Positions 11,373 through 22,534 of a stretch of DNA of 64,000 bases are shown here, one piece after another; position 1 is the first letter of the stretch; every line of letters starts with the position of its first letter. The stretch is from positions 372,001 through 436,000 of the forward strand of contig WFMF01000079.1 of assembly GCA_011033025.1 (NCBI GenBank). Direction: 5' to 3'. The DNA comes from Beroe forskalii. Its lineage: Eukaryota; Ctenophora; Nuda; Beroida; Beroidae. The notes under the pieces are model-generated. The model saw only the letters and a list, made by a program, of their open reading frames with translations. It was not told the DNA's origin and did not search any database. A program made the position numbers and the translations under genes.

Positions 11373-12124
11373 CTCGTTTTCAATTAAATCTGTGTTTCTT
11401 TGTTTATATTGTAGTTCAAAACACAATTCTAAATACCTTAGTGGTAGAATGTATTTATTAGGACGTACTTATTAAGTGTACTAATTAAGGCAGTAAAAAT
11501 TTCTACAAAAATCAGCAAATCTAGGACTAAATTTCACGTCGTTTCACCAATTTTCAACCAAAAATACCGATATGAAAACAAGAAAAGGGCAGATTTTTTC
11601 CATTTATTTGGGATGTATAGAATATAGACAACAGTAAAACTAGGCGTTCTTGCGAAACAGATTGTGTAAATGGGTAAATGAACATCCTAGAGTCAACACC
11701 ATGTTCTTGCAACGTTTTTCACTGCCTCGGTTTGATCAAAAGATTGGCCGATGATTCCGCTGAAATTTTGAAGGCCTTGTTTCTGATGAAAACATCAAAG
11801 AAGACATCGAAGATGGTTCTATTGGGCTTGAGATGGAAGATATGGATTATGGAAGATGTGCAGGAAGACGAAGAAGCTGAAGAAATGCCTATAATTTTAA
11901 TCAGTGATAATTGTTTATCATATCAACTTCAAGTTCAATTTTGTTTGCAGGGTTAAAGCTGAAAAAAATTTTGAACCTTAAAGAGAGAAAAAAGAATGCC
12001 TTGATATTTGGGGAAAGAAAAAATAGGCATAGATTTCAAATCTTTACTTAAACAAAACAAAATTTGGGTTTTTGTACAAAAACGGAGGAGAAAAAGACTT
12101 TAGAAATTTAAGGAAGTGAATTTT
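11373..12124. other. Intergenic stretch next to the protease; no gene supported
   Basis: AT-rich sequence. An ORF at 11678-11956 on the plus strand and an overlapping frame with acidic residues (EDIEDGSIGLEMEDMD) have no domain I recognise; they could be debris of another Polinton gene, but that rests only on position. Confidence 0.4.
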
Positions 12125-12224
12125 NNNNNNNNNNNNNNNNNNNNNNNNNNNNNNNNNNNNNNNNNNNNNNNNNNNNNNNNNNNNNNNNNNNNNNNNNNNN
12201 NNNNNNNNNNNNNNNNNNNNNNNN
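12125..12224. other. Assembly gap (100 N)
   Basis: Exactly 100 N, a conventional placeholder for a gap of unknown length. The sequence on its right is a CGACTC-type satellite, so the gap probably reflects unresolved repeat. Confidence 0.99.
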
Positions 12225-13394
12225 CCCCCCCGCCCCCCCGCCCTCGCCCCTCGACGCCCCTCGAAGTTTTTCCCGACTCGACGACCAAAACCCCCCCCGA
12301 CGACTGACTCGGGGCGGCTCGCCCTCCCGACGCCCTCGACCTCCCCGACTCAACCCCCGGCCCCCCCGACTGACTCGACATCCCCTCACGACTCGACTCG
12401 ACCTCTTTTTCCCACCCACTGACCTCACTCACATCCTCGCCCACTGACCGACCTATCAATCCCCACCCCTCCCTATCACCTACCCCAACTTGGGGACCAC
12501 CCATCCCGGGACTGCTCCATGGCTCCCATTTCCCGGGGCCCCTCACCCACCCCCCTGACCTCATCTACCTTCTAAACATCCTGACGACTCGACTAATCGC
12601 CCTGACCCACTGACTCCCCACCACTCACGACCTTTTAGACTTACATACCCCTTACTCCCCATCAATCCCCTGAATCACCCATCGACCCCGACTTAAAAAC
12701 CGACTACTAAGACTCGACATCGTTTTGTCGACGACTCGACTGACCTCGACCCCACCCCCCGACCGACCCAACTCCATCCCGACTTTTTTTTTAAAACGAC
12801 TCAACTGACTGGCCCAGAGTGCCTAGGCCGTTAGAAAGGACATCACACAGTTAAGGCCAGTGTTGGTCTCTTGTCGATCACGTCGAATCGATTCAAATTG
12901 TATTGAACAAAGTCAACGAACCTTTAAAAACTTGATGACTGGAATTGACAGTGCGATTTAACGACTCTGGTTTGGCTTGGGTGCCATTTTATGCACCCTA
13001 AACATAATCTTTTCAGTTGCTGATAGTGACAGCCGCTTCTGATCCGCTGTTGCAGTGATACAGCTTTGAGGAATTGTGATTACAAATTCCTCCTTCGTGT
13101 ATCATGCACAGTTTTGAGGAAATAGATCAATTGCGAATTCCTCGTTCCTGTATAGCTAGTAAACTGTTGAAGAATTATGGCATCTCATTATTGGTACAGA
13201 TTTGAGGAATTAACATTATATATATACGACCAAAATCGACTTGATGACCCGACCCGGCTTGATGACTCGATTCAACTCGAAGACTTGACTCGATTTGATG
13301 ACTCAACTCGATTCGACTTGATGACTCGACATAGCTCCACTAGACGACTGGACTAGACGACTCAACTCGATGACTTGAATTGATGACTATGGGC

Positions 13395-16300
13395 AAAGGT
13401 AAATAAGGGCTGGAGTTAGCTAGGGCTAGAGTTGCCCAGGTTTAAGGAAGGTCAGGGCACGGGGTAAGCTAGAGCTAGGGTTAGGGTTAGCTAGGGCTAG
13501 GGTTAGTTAAGGCTAGGGTTAGCTAGGGCTTGGGTTACCTAGGGTTAGGGTTAGGTAGGGTTAGGGTTATCTAGGGCTAGGGTTACCTAGGGCTAAGGAA
13601 GGTCAGGGCTCGGGTAAGCTAGGGTTTAGGGTTAGGGTTAGCTAGGATTAGGGATAGCCTGGGTTAGCTAGCTGTTAGGATTATGGTTGGCTAGGGTTGG
13701 GGTTAGCTAGGGCTAGGGTTAGCTAGGGCTAGGGTTGTCTAGGCTAAGGAAGGTCAGGGTTAGGGTAAGCTAGGGTTAGGGATAGCATGGGTTAGGGTTG
13801 GTTAGAGTTAGCTAGGGTTATGGTTTGCTAGGTTTAGGGTTAGCTAGGGCTAGGTTAGCTGGGGCTAGGGTTGCCTAGGGCTAAGGAAGGTCAGGGTTCG
13901 GGTAAGCTAGGGCTAGGGTTACCTAAGCATAGGGTTTGCTAGGGCTCCGGGCTAGGGTTAGCTAGGGATCGGTAAACTAGGGCAAGAGTTACCTAGGGCT
14001 AGTTCTCGCTTGGGCTAATGTGAGCTAGGGTTAGGGTTAGCCAAGTTTTAGGTCAGCTAGAGTAAGAGTTAGCTAGGGCTAGCTTTAGCTATTGCAGAGT
14101 GGCTCGTGTGAGCTAGGGATTAGGTTAACTAGGGCAAGGGTTAGAGCTAGTGCTAGAGTTAGCTAGGGCCCTGGGCTAGGGTTAGCTACAGATTGGGTTA
14201 GTTAGGGCTAGGGTTATGTTATTTAGGACAAGAGTTAGCTTGGAATAGGATTAGTTAGGGCTAGGGTTTGCTATTGCCAAGGTTAGCTAGGCCAGGATTA
14301 GCTTGGGTCGCAGTAAGCTAGGGCCAGGGTTAGCTAGGGCTAGGGTTAGCTTGATCTAGAGTTAACCCTAGCTAACCCTAACCCTAGCTAACCCTAGGCC
14401 TAACCCAAGCTAACCCTAACCCTAGCAAACCCTAACCCTAGCTAACCCTACCCTAGCTAACCCTAACTCTAGTTAACCCTAACCCAGGCTATCCCTAACC
14501 CAAGCTAACCCTAACCCTAGCTTACCCGAGTTCTGACCTTCCTTAGCCCTAGGCAACCATAACCCTAGCTAACCCTAACCCTAGCTAACCCTAACACTAG
14601 CTTACCCTAACCCTAACCCTAACCCAGGCTATCCCTAACCCTAGCTATCTCTAACCCAAGCTTACCTGAGCCATGACCTTCCTTAGCGGCTAAGGAAGGT
14701 CAGGGCTCAGGTAAGCTAGGGTTAGAGATAGCTAGGGTTAGGGATAGCCTGGGTTAAGGTTAGGGTAAGCTAGTGTTAGGGTTAGCTAGTGTTAGGGTTA
14801 GCTAGGGTTAGGGTTAGCTAGGGCTATGGTTGCCTAGGGCTAAGGAAGGTCAGAACTCGGGTAAGCTAGGGTTAGGGTTAGCTTGGGTTAGGGATATAGC
14901 CTGGGTTAGGGTTAACTAGTTAGGTTAACTAAGGGGTTAGCTAGGGTAGTAGCTAGGCTAGGGTTAACCCCAGCTAACCCTAACCCTAGCTAACCCTAGC
15001 CCTAGCTAACCCTAACCCTAGCAAACCATAACCCTAGCTAACCCTAACCAACCCTAACCCATACTATCCCTAACCCTAGCTTACAATTACCCGAGCCCTG
15101 ACCTTCTTCAGCCCTAGGCAACCCTAGCCATAGGTAACCCAAGCACTAGCTAATCCTAGCCCTAGCTCACCCAATCCCTAACTAACCCAAGCCCTAGCTA
15201 ACCCTAATCCTAGCTATCCCTAACCCTAGCTAACTCTAACCCTAGCTTACCTGAGCCGTGACCTTCCTTAGCCCTCGGCAAACCTAGCCCTAGGTAACCC
15301 AAGCCCTACCCAATCTTAGCCCAAGCTCACCCTATCCCTAGCTAACCCAATCCCTAGCTAAGTAGCTAACCCTAGCCCTAGCTATCCCTAACCCTAGCTA
15401 AACCTAACCCTAGCTAACCCGAACCCTAGCTAACCCTAACCCTAGCTAACGTTAACCCCAGCTAACCCTAACCCTAGCTAACCCTAGTCCCTAACCCCAG
15501 CTTACCCTAACCCTAGCTAACCCTAAGCCTAACCTTAGCTTACCCTAACCCTAACCCTAGCTAACCCTAACTAACCCTAACCCTAGCTAACCCAAACCTT
15601 AGCTAACCCTATCCCTAGCTATCCCTAACCCTAGCTAACCCTAGGCCTAACCCTAGCTAACCCTAACCCTCTGCTAGCCCTAGGCCTAACCCTAACCCTA
15701 GCTAACCCTAACCTTAGCTAACCCTAACCCTAGGTAACTCAAGCCCTAGCTAACCCTAGCCTTAACTAACCCTAGCCCTAGGCAACCCTAGCCCTAGCTA
15801 ACCCTAGATCTAGCTAACCCTAACCCTAGCAAACCATAACCCTAGCTAACCCTAACCAACCCTAACCCATGCTATCCCTAACCCTAGCTTACCCAAACCC
15901 TGACCTTCCTTAGCCTAGACAACCCTAGCCCTAGCTAACCCTAGCCCTAGCTAGCCCCAACCCTAGCCAGCCATAACCCTAGCAGCTAGCTAACCCTAAC
16001 CCAGGCTATCCCTAACCCTAACTTACACGAGCCCTACCTTCCTTGCCGCACGGGAAGACTAGCCCTAGGTAACCCAAGCCCTAGCTAACCCTAGCCCTAA
16101 ATAACCCTAGCTAACCCTAACCCTAAACCCTAGCTTACCCGAGCCCTGACCTTCCTTAGCCCTAGGCAACCCTAGCCCTATATAACCCTAACCCTAGCTA
16201 ACCCTAACACTAGGTAACCCAAGCCCTAGCTAACCCAAGCCCTAGCTAACCCTAACCCAGACTATCCCTAACCCTAACTTACACGAGCCCTACCTTCCTT

Positions 16301-17690
16301 GCCGCACGGGAAGACTAGCCCTAGGTAACCCAAGCCCTAGCTAACCCTAGCCCTAAATAACCCTAGCTAACCCTAACCCTAGCTCTAGCTTACCCCGTGC
16401 CTTGACCATCCTTAAACCTGGGCAACTCTAGCCCTAGCTAACCCTAACCCTAACCCTAACCCAAGCTATCCCTAACCCTAGCTAACTCTAAACCTAGCTT
16501 ACCTGAGCCCTGACCTTCCTTAGCCCTCGGCAACCATAGCCCTAGGTAACCCAAGCCCTAGCCAATCCTAGCCCTAGTCAATCCTAGCCCTCGCTCACCC
16601 TATCCCTAGCTAACCCAAGCCCTAGCTAAGTAGCTAACCCTAACCCTAGCTATCCCTAACCCTAGCCAGCCCTAACCCTTGCTAAACCTAACCCTAGCTA
16701 ACCCTAACCCTAACCCCAGCTAACCCTAACCCTAGCTAACCCTAACCCCAGCTAACCCTAACCCTAGCTAACCCTAGGCCTAACCTTAGCTTACCCTAAC
16801 CCTAGCTAACCCTAACCCTAGCTAACCCAAACCTTAGCTAACCCTAACTCTAGCTATCCCTAACCCTAGCTAACCCTAACCCTAGATAACCCTAGACCTA
16901 ACCCTAGCTAACCCTAACCCTAGCAAACCATAACCCTAGCTAACCCTAACCAACCCTTACCCATGCTATCCCTAACCCTAGCTTACCCGAACCCTGACCT
17001 TCCTTAGGCTAGACAACCCTAGCCCTAGCTAACCCTAGCCCTAGCTAACCCCAACCCTAGCCAACCATAACCCTAGCAGCTAGCTAACTCTAACCCAGGC
17101 TATCCCTAATTCTAGCTAACCCTAACCTTAACCCCTAGCTTACCCGAGCCCTGACCTTCCTTAGCCCTAGGCAACCCTAGCCCTAGATAACCCTAACCCT
17201 AGCTAACCCTAACACTAGGTAATCCAAGCCCTAGCTAACCCTAGCCTTAACTAACCCTAGCCCAGGCTATCCCTAATCCTAGCTAACCCTAACCCTAACC
17301 CCTAGCTTACCCGAGCCCTGACCTTCCTTAGCCCTAGGCAACCCTAGCCCTAGATAACCCTAACCCTAGCTAACCCTAACACTAGGTAATCCAAGCCCTA
17401 GCTAACCCTAGCCTTAACTAACCCTAGCCCAAGCTAACCCTAACGCTAGCTAACCCTAACCCTAACCCTAACTTACACGAGCCCTACCCTCCTTGCCGCA
17501 CGGGAAGACTAGCCCTAGGTAACCCAAGCCCTAGCTAACCTAGCCCTAAATAACCCTAGCTAACCCTAACCCTAGCTAACCCTAACCCTAACTCTAGCTT
17601 ACCCCGTGCCATGACCATCCTTAAACCTGGGCAACTCTAGCCCTAGCTAACCCTAGCCCTTATTTACCCTTGCCCTAGTCGTCAATTCAA
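13395..17690. repeat. Telomere-like GCTAGGGTTA array with strand switches
   Basis: Degenerate units mixing TTAGGG with GCTAGGG (TTAGGGTTAGCTAGGG). Orientation is G-rich on the plus strand to ~14353, flips to CCCTAACCCTAGCTAA to ~14685, flips back to G-rich at ~14690-14953, then remains C-rich to ~17660. A landmark word, CTAAGGAAGGTCAGGGCTCG and its complement, recurs through the array in both orientations, marking larger repeat units of a few hundred bases. Not a true telomere: the repeats are too varied and are flanked by unique DNA on both sides. Confidence 0.85.
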
Positions 17691-18284
17691 GTCATCGTGT
17701 TGAGTCGTCGAGTCCAGTCGCCTAGTGGAGTTATGTCGAGTCATCAAGTCGAGTCGAGTTGAGTCATCAAATCGAGTCAAGTCTTCGAGTTGAGTCGAGT
17801 CATCAAGCCGGGTCGGGTCATCAAGTCGATTTTGGTCGTATATATAATGTTAAATCCTCAAATCTGTACCAATAATTAGATGCCATAATTCTTCAACAGT
17901 TTACTAGTTATACAGGAACGAGGAATTCGCAATTGATCTATTTCCTCAAAACTGTACATGATACATGAAAGAGGAATTTATAATCACAATTCCTCAAAGC
18001 TGTATCACTGCACAGCGGATCAGAAGCGGCTGTCACTATCAGCAACTGAGAAGATTATGTTTAAGGTGCAGAAAATGGTACCCAAGCCAAACCAGAGTCG
18101 TTAAATCGCACTGTCAATTCCAGTCATCAAGTTGTCAAGTCGTTGACTTGATGATTCAACTCGACAATTTGACTCGACTCGACAACTGATCGACAAGAAG
18201 ACTAGCTAACACTAGCCCTAGCTAACTGTAGCCCTTGCTGATGCTAGTCCTAGCTAACCTTAGCCCTAGGCAACTCTAGCCGAG

Positions 18285-18915
18285 TCGAGTTGAGTCGATT
18301 CGTCAAGTCAAGTCGAGTCGTCGAGTCGTCGAGTCGATTCGATTCGAGTCGAGTCGAATCGTCGAGTCGAATCGTCGTGTCGAGTTGTCAATTCGAGTCG
18401 AGTCGTCGAGTCGTCGAGTCGTCGAGTCGAGTCGAGTTGTCGATTCGAGTTGTCGAGTTGTCGAGTCGAGCCGAATCGTCGATTCGAGTCGAATCGTCGA
18501 TTCGAGTCGTTCATCGAGTCAAGTCGTCGAGTCGTCGAGTCGAGTTTGTCGAGTCGTCGAGTCGAGTTTATCGAGTCGTCGAGTCGAGTTTGTCGAGTCG
18601 AGTCAAGTCGAGTTGTGTCGAGTTGTTGAGTCGTCGAGTCGAGTCGAAATATTGTCGAGTCGAGTCGAATTGTCGAGTCGTCGTGTCGAGTCGAATTGTC
18701 TAGTAGAATCGTCGAGTCGAGTCGAGTCGTCGAGTCGAGTCGAGTTGTCGAGTCGAGTTGTCGAGTCCAGTCGTCGAGTCATCGAGTCATCGAGTCGATT
18801 CGTCGAGTTGTTGAGTCGAGGCGTTGAGTCGAGTCGAGTCGAGTTGAGTCGAGTCGAGTCGAGTCGAGTCATCAAGTCATTGAGTCGAGTCGAGTCATCA
18901 AGTCGAGTCGTCGAG
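18285..18915. repeat. GAGTCG/TCGAGTCG satellite
   Basis: Short-period array of TCGAGTCG with TT and AAT variants. It is open in several frames on both strands, giving Arg/Ser/Val or Leu/Asp/Ser/Thr-rich virtual proteins that are not evidence for genes. It forms the right outer arm of the giant foldback and is the same family as 22535-25093. Confidence 0.85.
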
Positions 18916-18924
18916 TTGATCGAT

Positions 18925-19890
18925 AATTAACATTATTATCGATAATATCGCGAATTAGCGATAATAAGTGTTAATAAGCGCTTACTGTAATAGTGACTAT
19001 ACTACCGTCAACGGCAGCAGGCATCAAGGCAGGTGGATCCAGGAAGCGATAATTAGCGGTAATTAACGGAAATATCTCCCAGAATAAGGAAGCGTTAATT
19101 ATCGATAATTACCGTTAATCAACGATAATACCGGGAATTAATGATAATAAGCGTTAATAAGCGCTAATAAGCCTTAATAGCGCTTATTATCGTTAACGAG
19201 AGCGGGCAGCAGGCATCAAGGCAGGTGGATCCAGGAAGCGATAATAAGCGGTAATTAACGGAAATATTCTTAGTATAGGAAAGCGTTAATTATCGATAAT
19301 TACCGTTAATTACCGTTAATTACCGGGATTATCGATAATTAACGGCCAAAAGCGTTTATTAGCGATTCGTTAGCGATAATAAGCGCTAATACCGCTTTAT
19401 TAACGAAAAAAGCGCTTTTTTTGACCACCGTTAATTAATCGTTAATAACCGCTAATACCGCTAAATTACCGGTATTTTCGACACATTCAAATTACCGGTA
19501 ATAATCGCTTACCCAGCGGTTTTTATTTTGGCTAAAATTATAGAAAACACGACCATTAATTATCGCTTATAATCGCTTCTATTAGCGATAATTATCGATT
19601 ATAAGCGCTCCATTAACGGTAGAGTAAAAACCGCTCAGTGAGCGATTATAAGCGGTATTCTGGGACGAAAAGCGGTAACGTAACGCTTATGTCGATAATT
19701 ATTGATAATTAACGTTGAAAAAGCGCTTTTTTTCGAAAAATGTCAGTGAAAAGCGGTAATTACCGGTAATTTAGCGCTTTTTTCTGAGACCTCAAAAAGC
19801 ACTTCGGAAGCGGTTTATTAACGTTTTTTTTCCAACAAAGCGGTAATTACCGCTTTTTATGCGATAATTATCGATAATTAAAAAAAAGGT
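18925..19890. repeat. Palindromic low-complexity DNA of TAATTA, CGATAATTATCG and GCGC words
   Basis: Nearly a kilobase made from recombined short self-complementary words: CGATAATTATCG, GGTAATTACC, AACGGTAATTACCG, AGCGCTTATTA. There is no constant period, but a 35-base landmark beginning GCAGGCATCAAGGCAGGTGG recurs at ~19017 and ~19210, about 194 bp apart, so part of it is a duplicated block. No ORF. Confidence 0.7.
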
Positions 19891-21240
19891 CCCAACGACA
19901 GTTGCCGCTAAATATGTGAATATTGTAGGTAGTTGTAGATGAAGAGGGTTTAGGACTTCTGGTTGCACTGGGTATCACGGTGATATCCATCGATTCGTCC
20001 TCTGTATGAACCTGCGAGGGTTAGGTTGTTAAGGTGTACCCATAGGGAAGTGATTTCACTTTGGTGGGGGGTCACTGTTTTTTTTTTAAATTTAGAAAGT
20101 GGTGCATGCAACTGTAAGGACAAGCCCTGTTAGGTCATGTGATCTTAGCCCTGTTTCATTCCATATGTCCCATGTGTGGTCCCAACGTGAGGTGAAGATT
20201 GGCAAAAGGTGAGTAATCTGGGTTTGTGTTGGGAAATCAGATATTGAAGTAGGCAACTATGATGTGTACATAAATTCCCAATCGCTCTGACAAGAATGAA
20301 ATGCTGATATACTGAACTATGATGTAATAGCGATTTGGGTGTGCTTATCTCTAAATCTAAATATCTGGAATGTAATTTATAGAACATGATTATCACGGAC
20401 GTAAATTTCACGGACATGAAGATTTTCGGGCATAACTATTCACGCCAGATCCAGGAGCGAAGAAAGGAAATCATGCGTTCATCAATGAGTTATCGTCCAT
20501 TGAGGATGTACCATATATGAGGTCGAAATTTGATATCTTATTTTAGGCGTATTCTACGTCGTTTGAACTGTGTTTAGAACGGATTATGAACTGTTTAAAT
20601 CCATGATTTAGCGATTTCAGGAGGCTATAACATATGGACATAAGAACGTAGGGGCTATAAGAAAGAACTAAGACTGCTGATACGACTGAGAGGAAAAATA
20701 ATATCGTACTCGACATAAGTTAATGGATGGTTAACCGGACATGAGTCTCAAGGACGAGAACGTTGCGGACAATAATTTCACGGACTTAAACTTCACATAG
20801 ATAATTACGCTGAGGCCCTCAGCGTGACATCAAAGTCCGTGGTAACAATGTCCGATACTGTGGTTGCTATACTGTGATTTGGTAACAAGTTAGGTTGAGG
20901 TGTGTATAATGGGCGAAGTTGTAATCAGACTGTTGATTTTGGCAGTTAAAGTGACAGGTTGATAAGGTGATGCCTGTTTGCGTTTGCAGCTGATGTGTTA
21001 TCTTCGTTTTTGCTATGTGTTTATCTCAGTATTGTAATGTGGATGTTATTTAATCATAAATGATTTTCGTGATTTGAGTAGGTTTGTGGAGTAATCTAAT
21101 CTTGTGATAGTCTGTTATAGGGCATTTTAGGGCATATGTTTATTAACAAGTCGTATATAAACATGGTCATTGCGGTTCTTTTAAAGTTTTAAGTTTTAAG
21201 CTAAAAACCAAGTCTCTACGACCTTCCTATCAAAAGTTAG
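19891..21240. other. Unremarkable intergenic DNA
   Basis: No gene recognised. Between ~20395 and ~20850, words such as TCACGGAC recur in both orientations (CACGGACATGAAG, AAGTCCGTGG), hinting at a decayed inverted repeat. Confidence 0.4.
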
Positions 21241-21243
21241 AAT

Positions 21244-21282
21244 TTTTGGCGCCATGGCGCCAAAATGGCGCAATTGCGCCAT
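21244..21282. repeat. Two abutting perfect palindromes
   Basis: A 22-bp perfect palindrome, TTTTGGCGCCATGGCGCC followed by AAAA (21244-21265), shares one base with an 18-bp perfect palindrome, ATGGCGCAATTGCGCCAT (21265-21282). Could be dyad protein-binding sites or foldback residue. Confidence 0.8.
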
Positions 21283-22534
21283 GTTCCACCACCTAACAAA
21301 ATTGGGTCTCTCCGGATTTGCAATTAGGAGGCCTTAAACAACATCACTGAACCGGTCATTATTTTGTTTCAAGCCGTTGCAGACCTCAGCCCTTAACTGA
21401 CTAGACTATTATGAATATTTCATTCATAAGTATCGACTTTAAACAATAATTGGGCTTGTTTTCTCTAACATCGGCGAGCGCTTAAATTTCATGAAACAAT
21501 AATAAAGTCCGTACGTGATCACAAATCGCACGTGCATTTTATTGCGCGCGCAACACCTGCCATGTTCTGTTTGCGCGCAACACCTGCCATGTTCTGTTTG
21601 CGCGCGTACCCATTCATTCTTGGTCGTTTCCTTTTCAGTTTCGTGCGACATCTCGTGCTCACAACCAGCGTTGCGCATATCATTATCAAGCGTTTCCATT
21701 GCTCCATTGATGACAATAATTATATCATACGAAATCGCATTATTTTCTGTCCTTGCAAGTTTCTGCAGTTGAGTTTATGTTGCTTAGCTATCACAGTCAG
21801 AGCTCTCTTCAAAATAAAAGCTTGATCGGGGGTTTCTCATATTGACTATTGGTATTCAACCAAATGCAATGCACTTCCTCGGCGTCGAAATTTGGGCTAT
21901 ATACCAGGTGAACTGCAGTTCATATGAAGTCGCCGCGCACTTCATATGAATTCATATGAATTCATATGAGTTCATATGAATGCGTTTTCCAGTTCAATAA
22001 ATTTCAAAATGAGTGAACTTCATATGAACTTCACATGAATTCATATGAACTTCATATGAACTCTACCAAGTTCATGTGAACTTCATATGAATTCATATGA
22101 ATTCATTAAACGCTGATGAACTAGTTCACCAAAATTTAGTGAACTGAGATGCATATGAATTCATATGAATGAACTAGTTCATTTAAGTGAACTACGGGAT
22201 GAACTTTGAGATGAACTCCGTTGAACTGCGTTGAACTGCGTTGAACTGCGTTGAACATCGTTGAACTGGGTTGAACTGGAGTTCACCTGAGTTCATTTGA
22301 GTTCACCTGAGTTCATGGCACTCAATGCAAACTGCATATGTCATATCGGAAAAACTCAGATTAAAACCAGACGCTTGCTAAAGAATACGCTCTAACGACT
22401 GAGAAATGTAAAATTAGTACTAGTAGTAGGGTGTATGTTAGTATGTTACTGTTACCCTACCCTCCACTGAACGCAACATATCCTTCCAAATTTCCGCTGG
22501 TAATGTTGTCTGACAACGTAGGTGCCAGGTGGTC

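Larger units (their letters stand above)
12225..18915. mobile_element. Giant foldback with telomere-like core and CGACTC arms
   Basis: Nested inverted structure. Outer arms: CGACTC-type array (12225-12800) and its complement, GAGTCG-type (18285-18915). Middle arms: unique sequence 12925-13400 is repeated inverted at 17690-18150, recognisable from TTGACAGTGCGATTTAACGA, CAGCCGCTTCTGATCCGCTG and GAGGAATTCGCAATTGATC-type words. Inner arms: telomere-like arrays (13400-17690). It resembles Foldback-type elements, whose long inverted repeats contain tandem arrays, but no target duplication can be read because the left side abuts a gap. A palindromic assembly artefact must be excluded. Confidence 0.6.

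Noticed and set aside
13395-17690. Chromosome end (telomere)
   Set aside because: Repeats are a degenerate GCTAGGGTTA mixture, switch strand, and are flanked by unique inverted arms on both sides.
18290-18930. Ser/Arg/Val-rich ORFs on both strands
   Set aside because: Products of the GAGTCG satellite.
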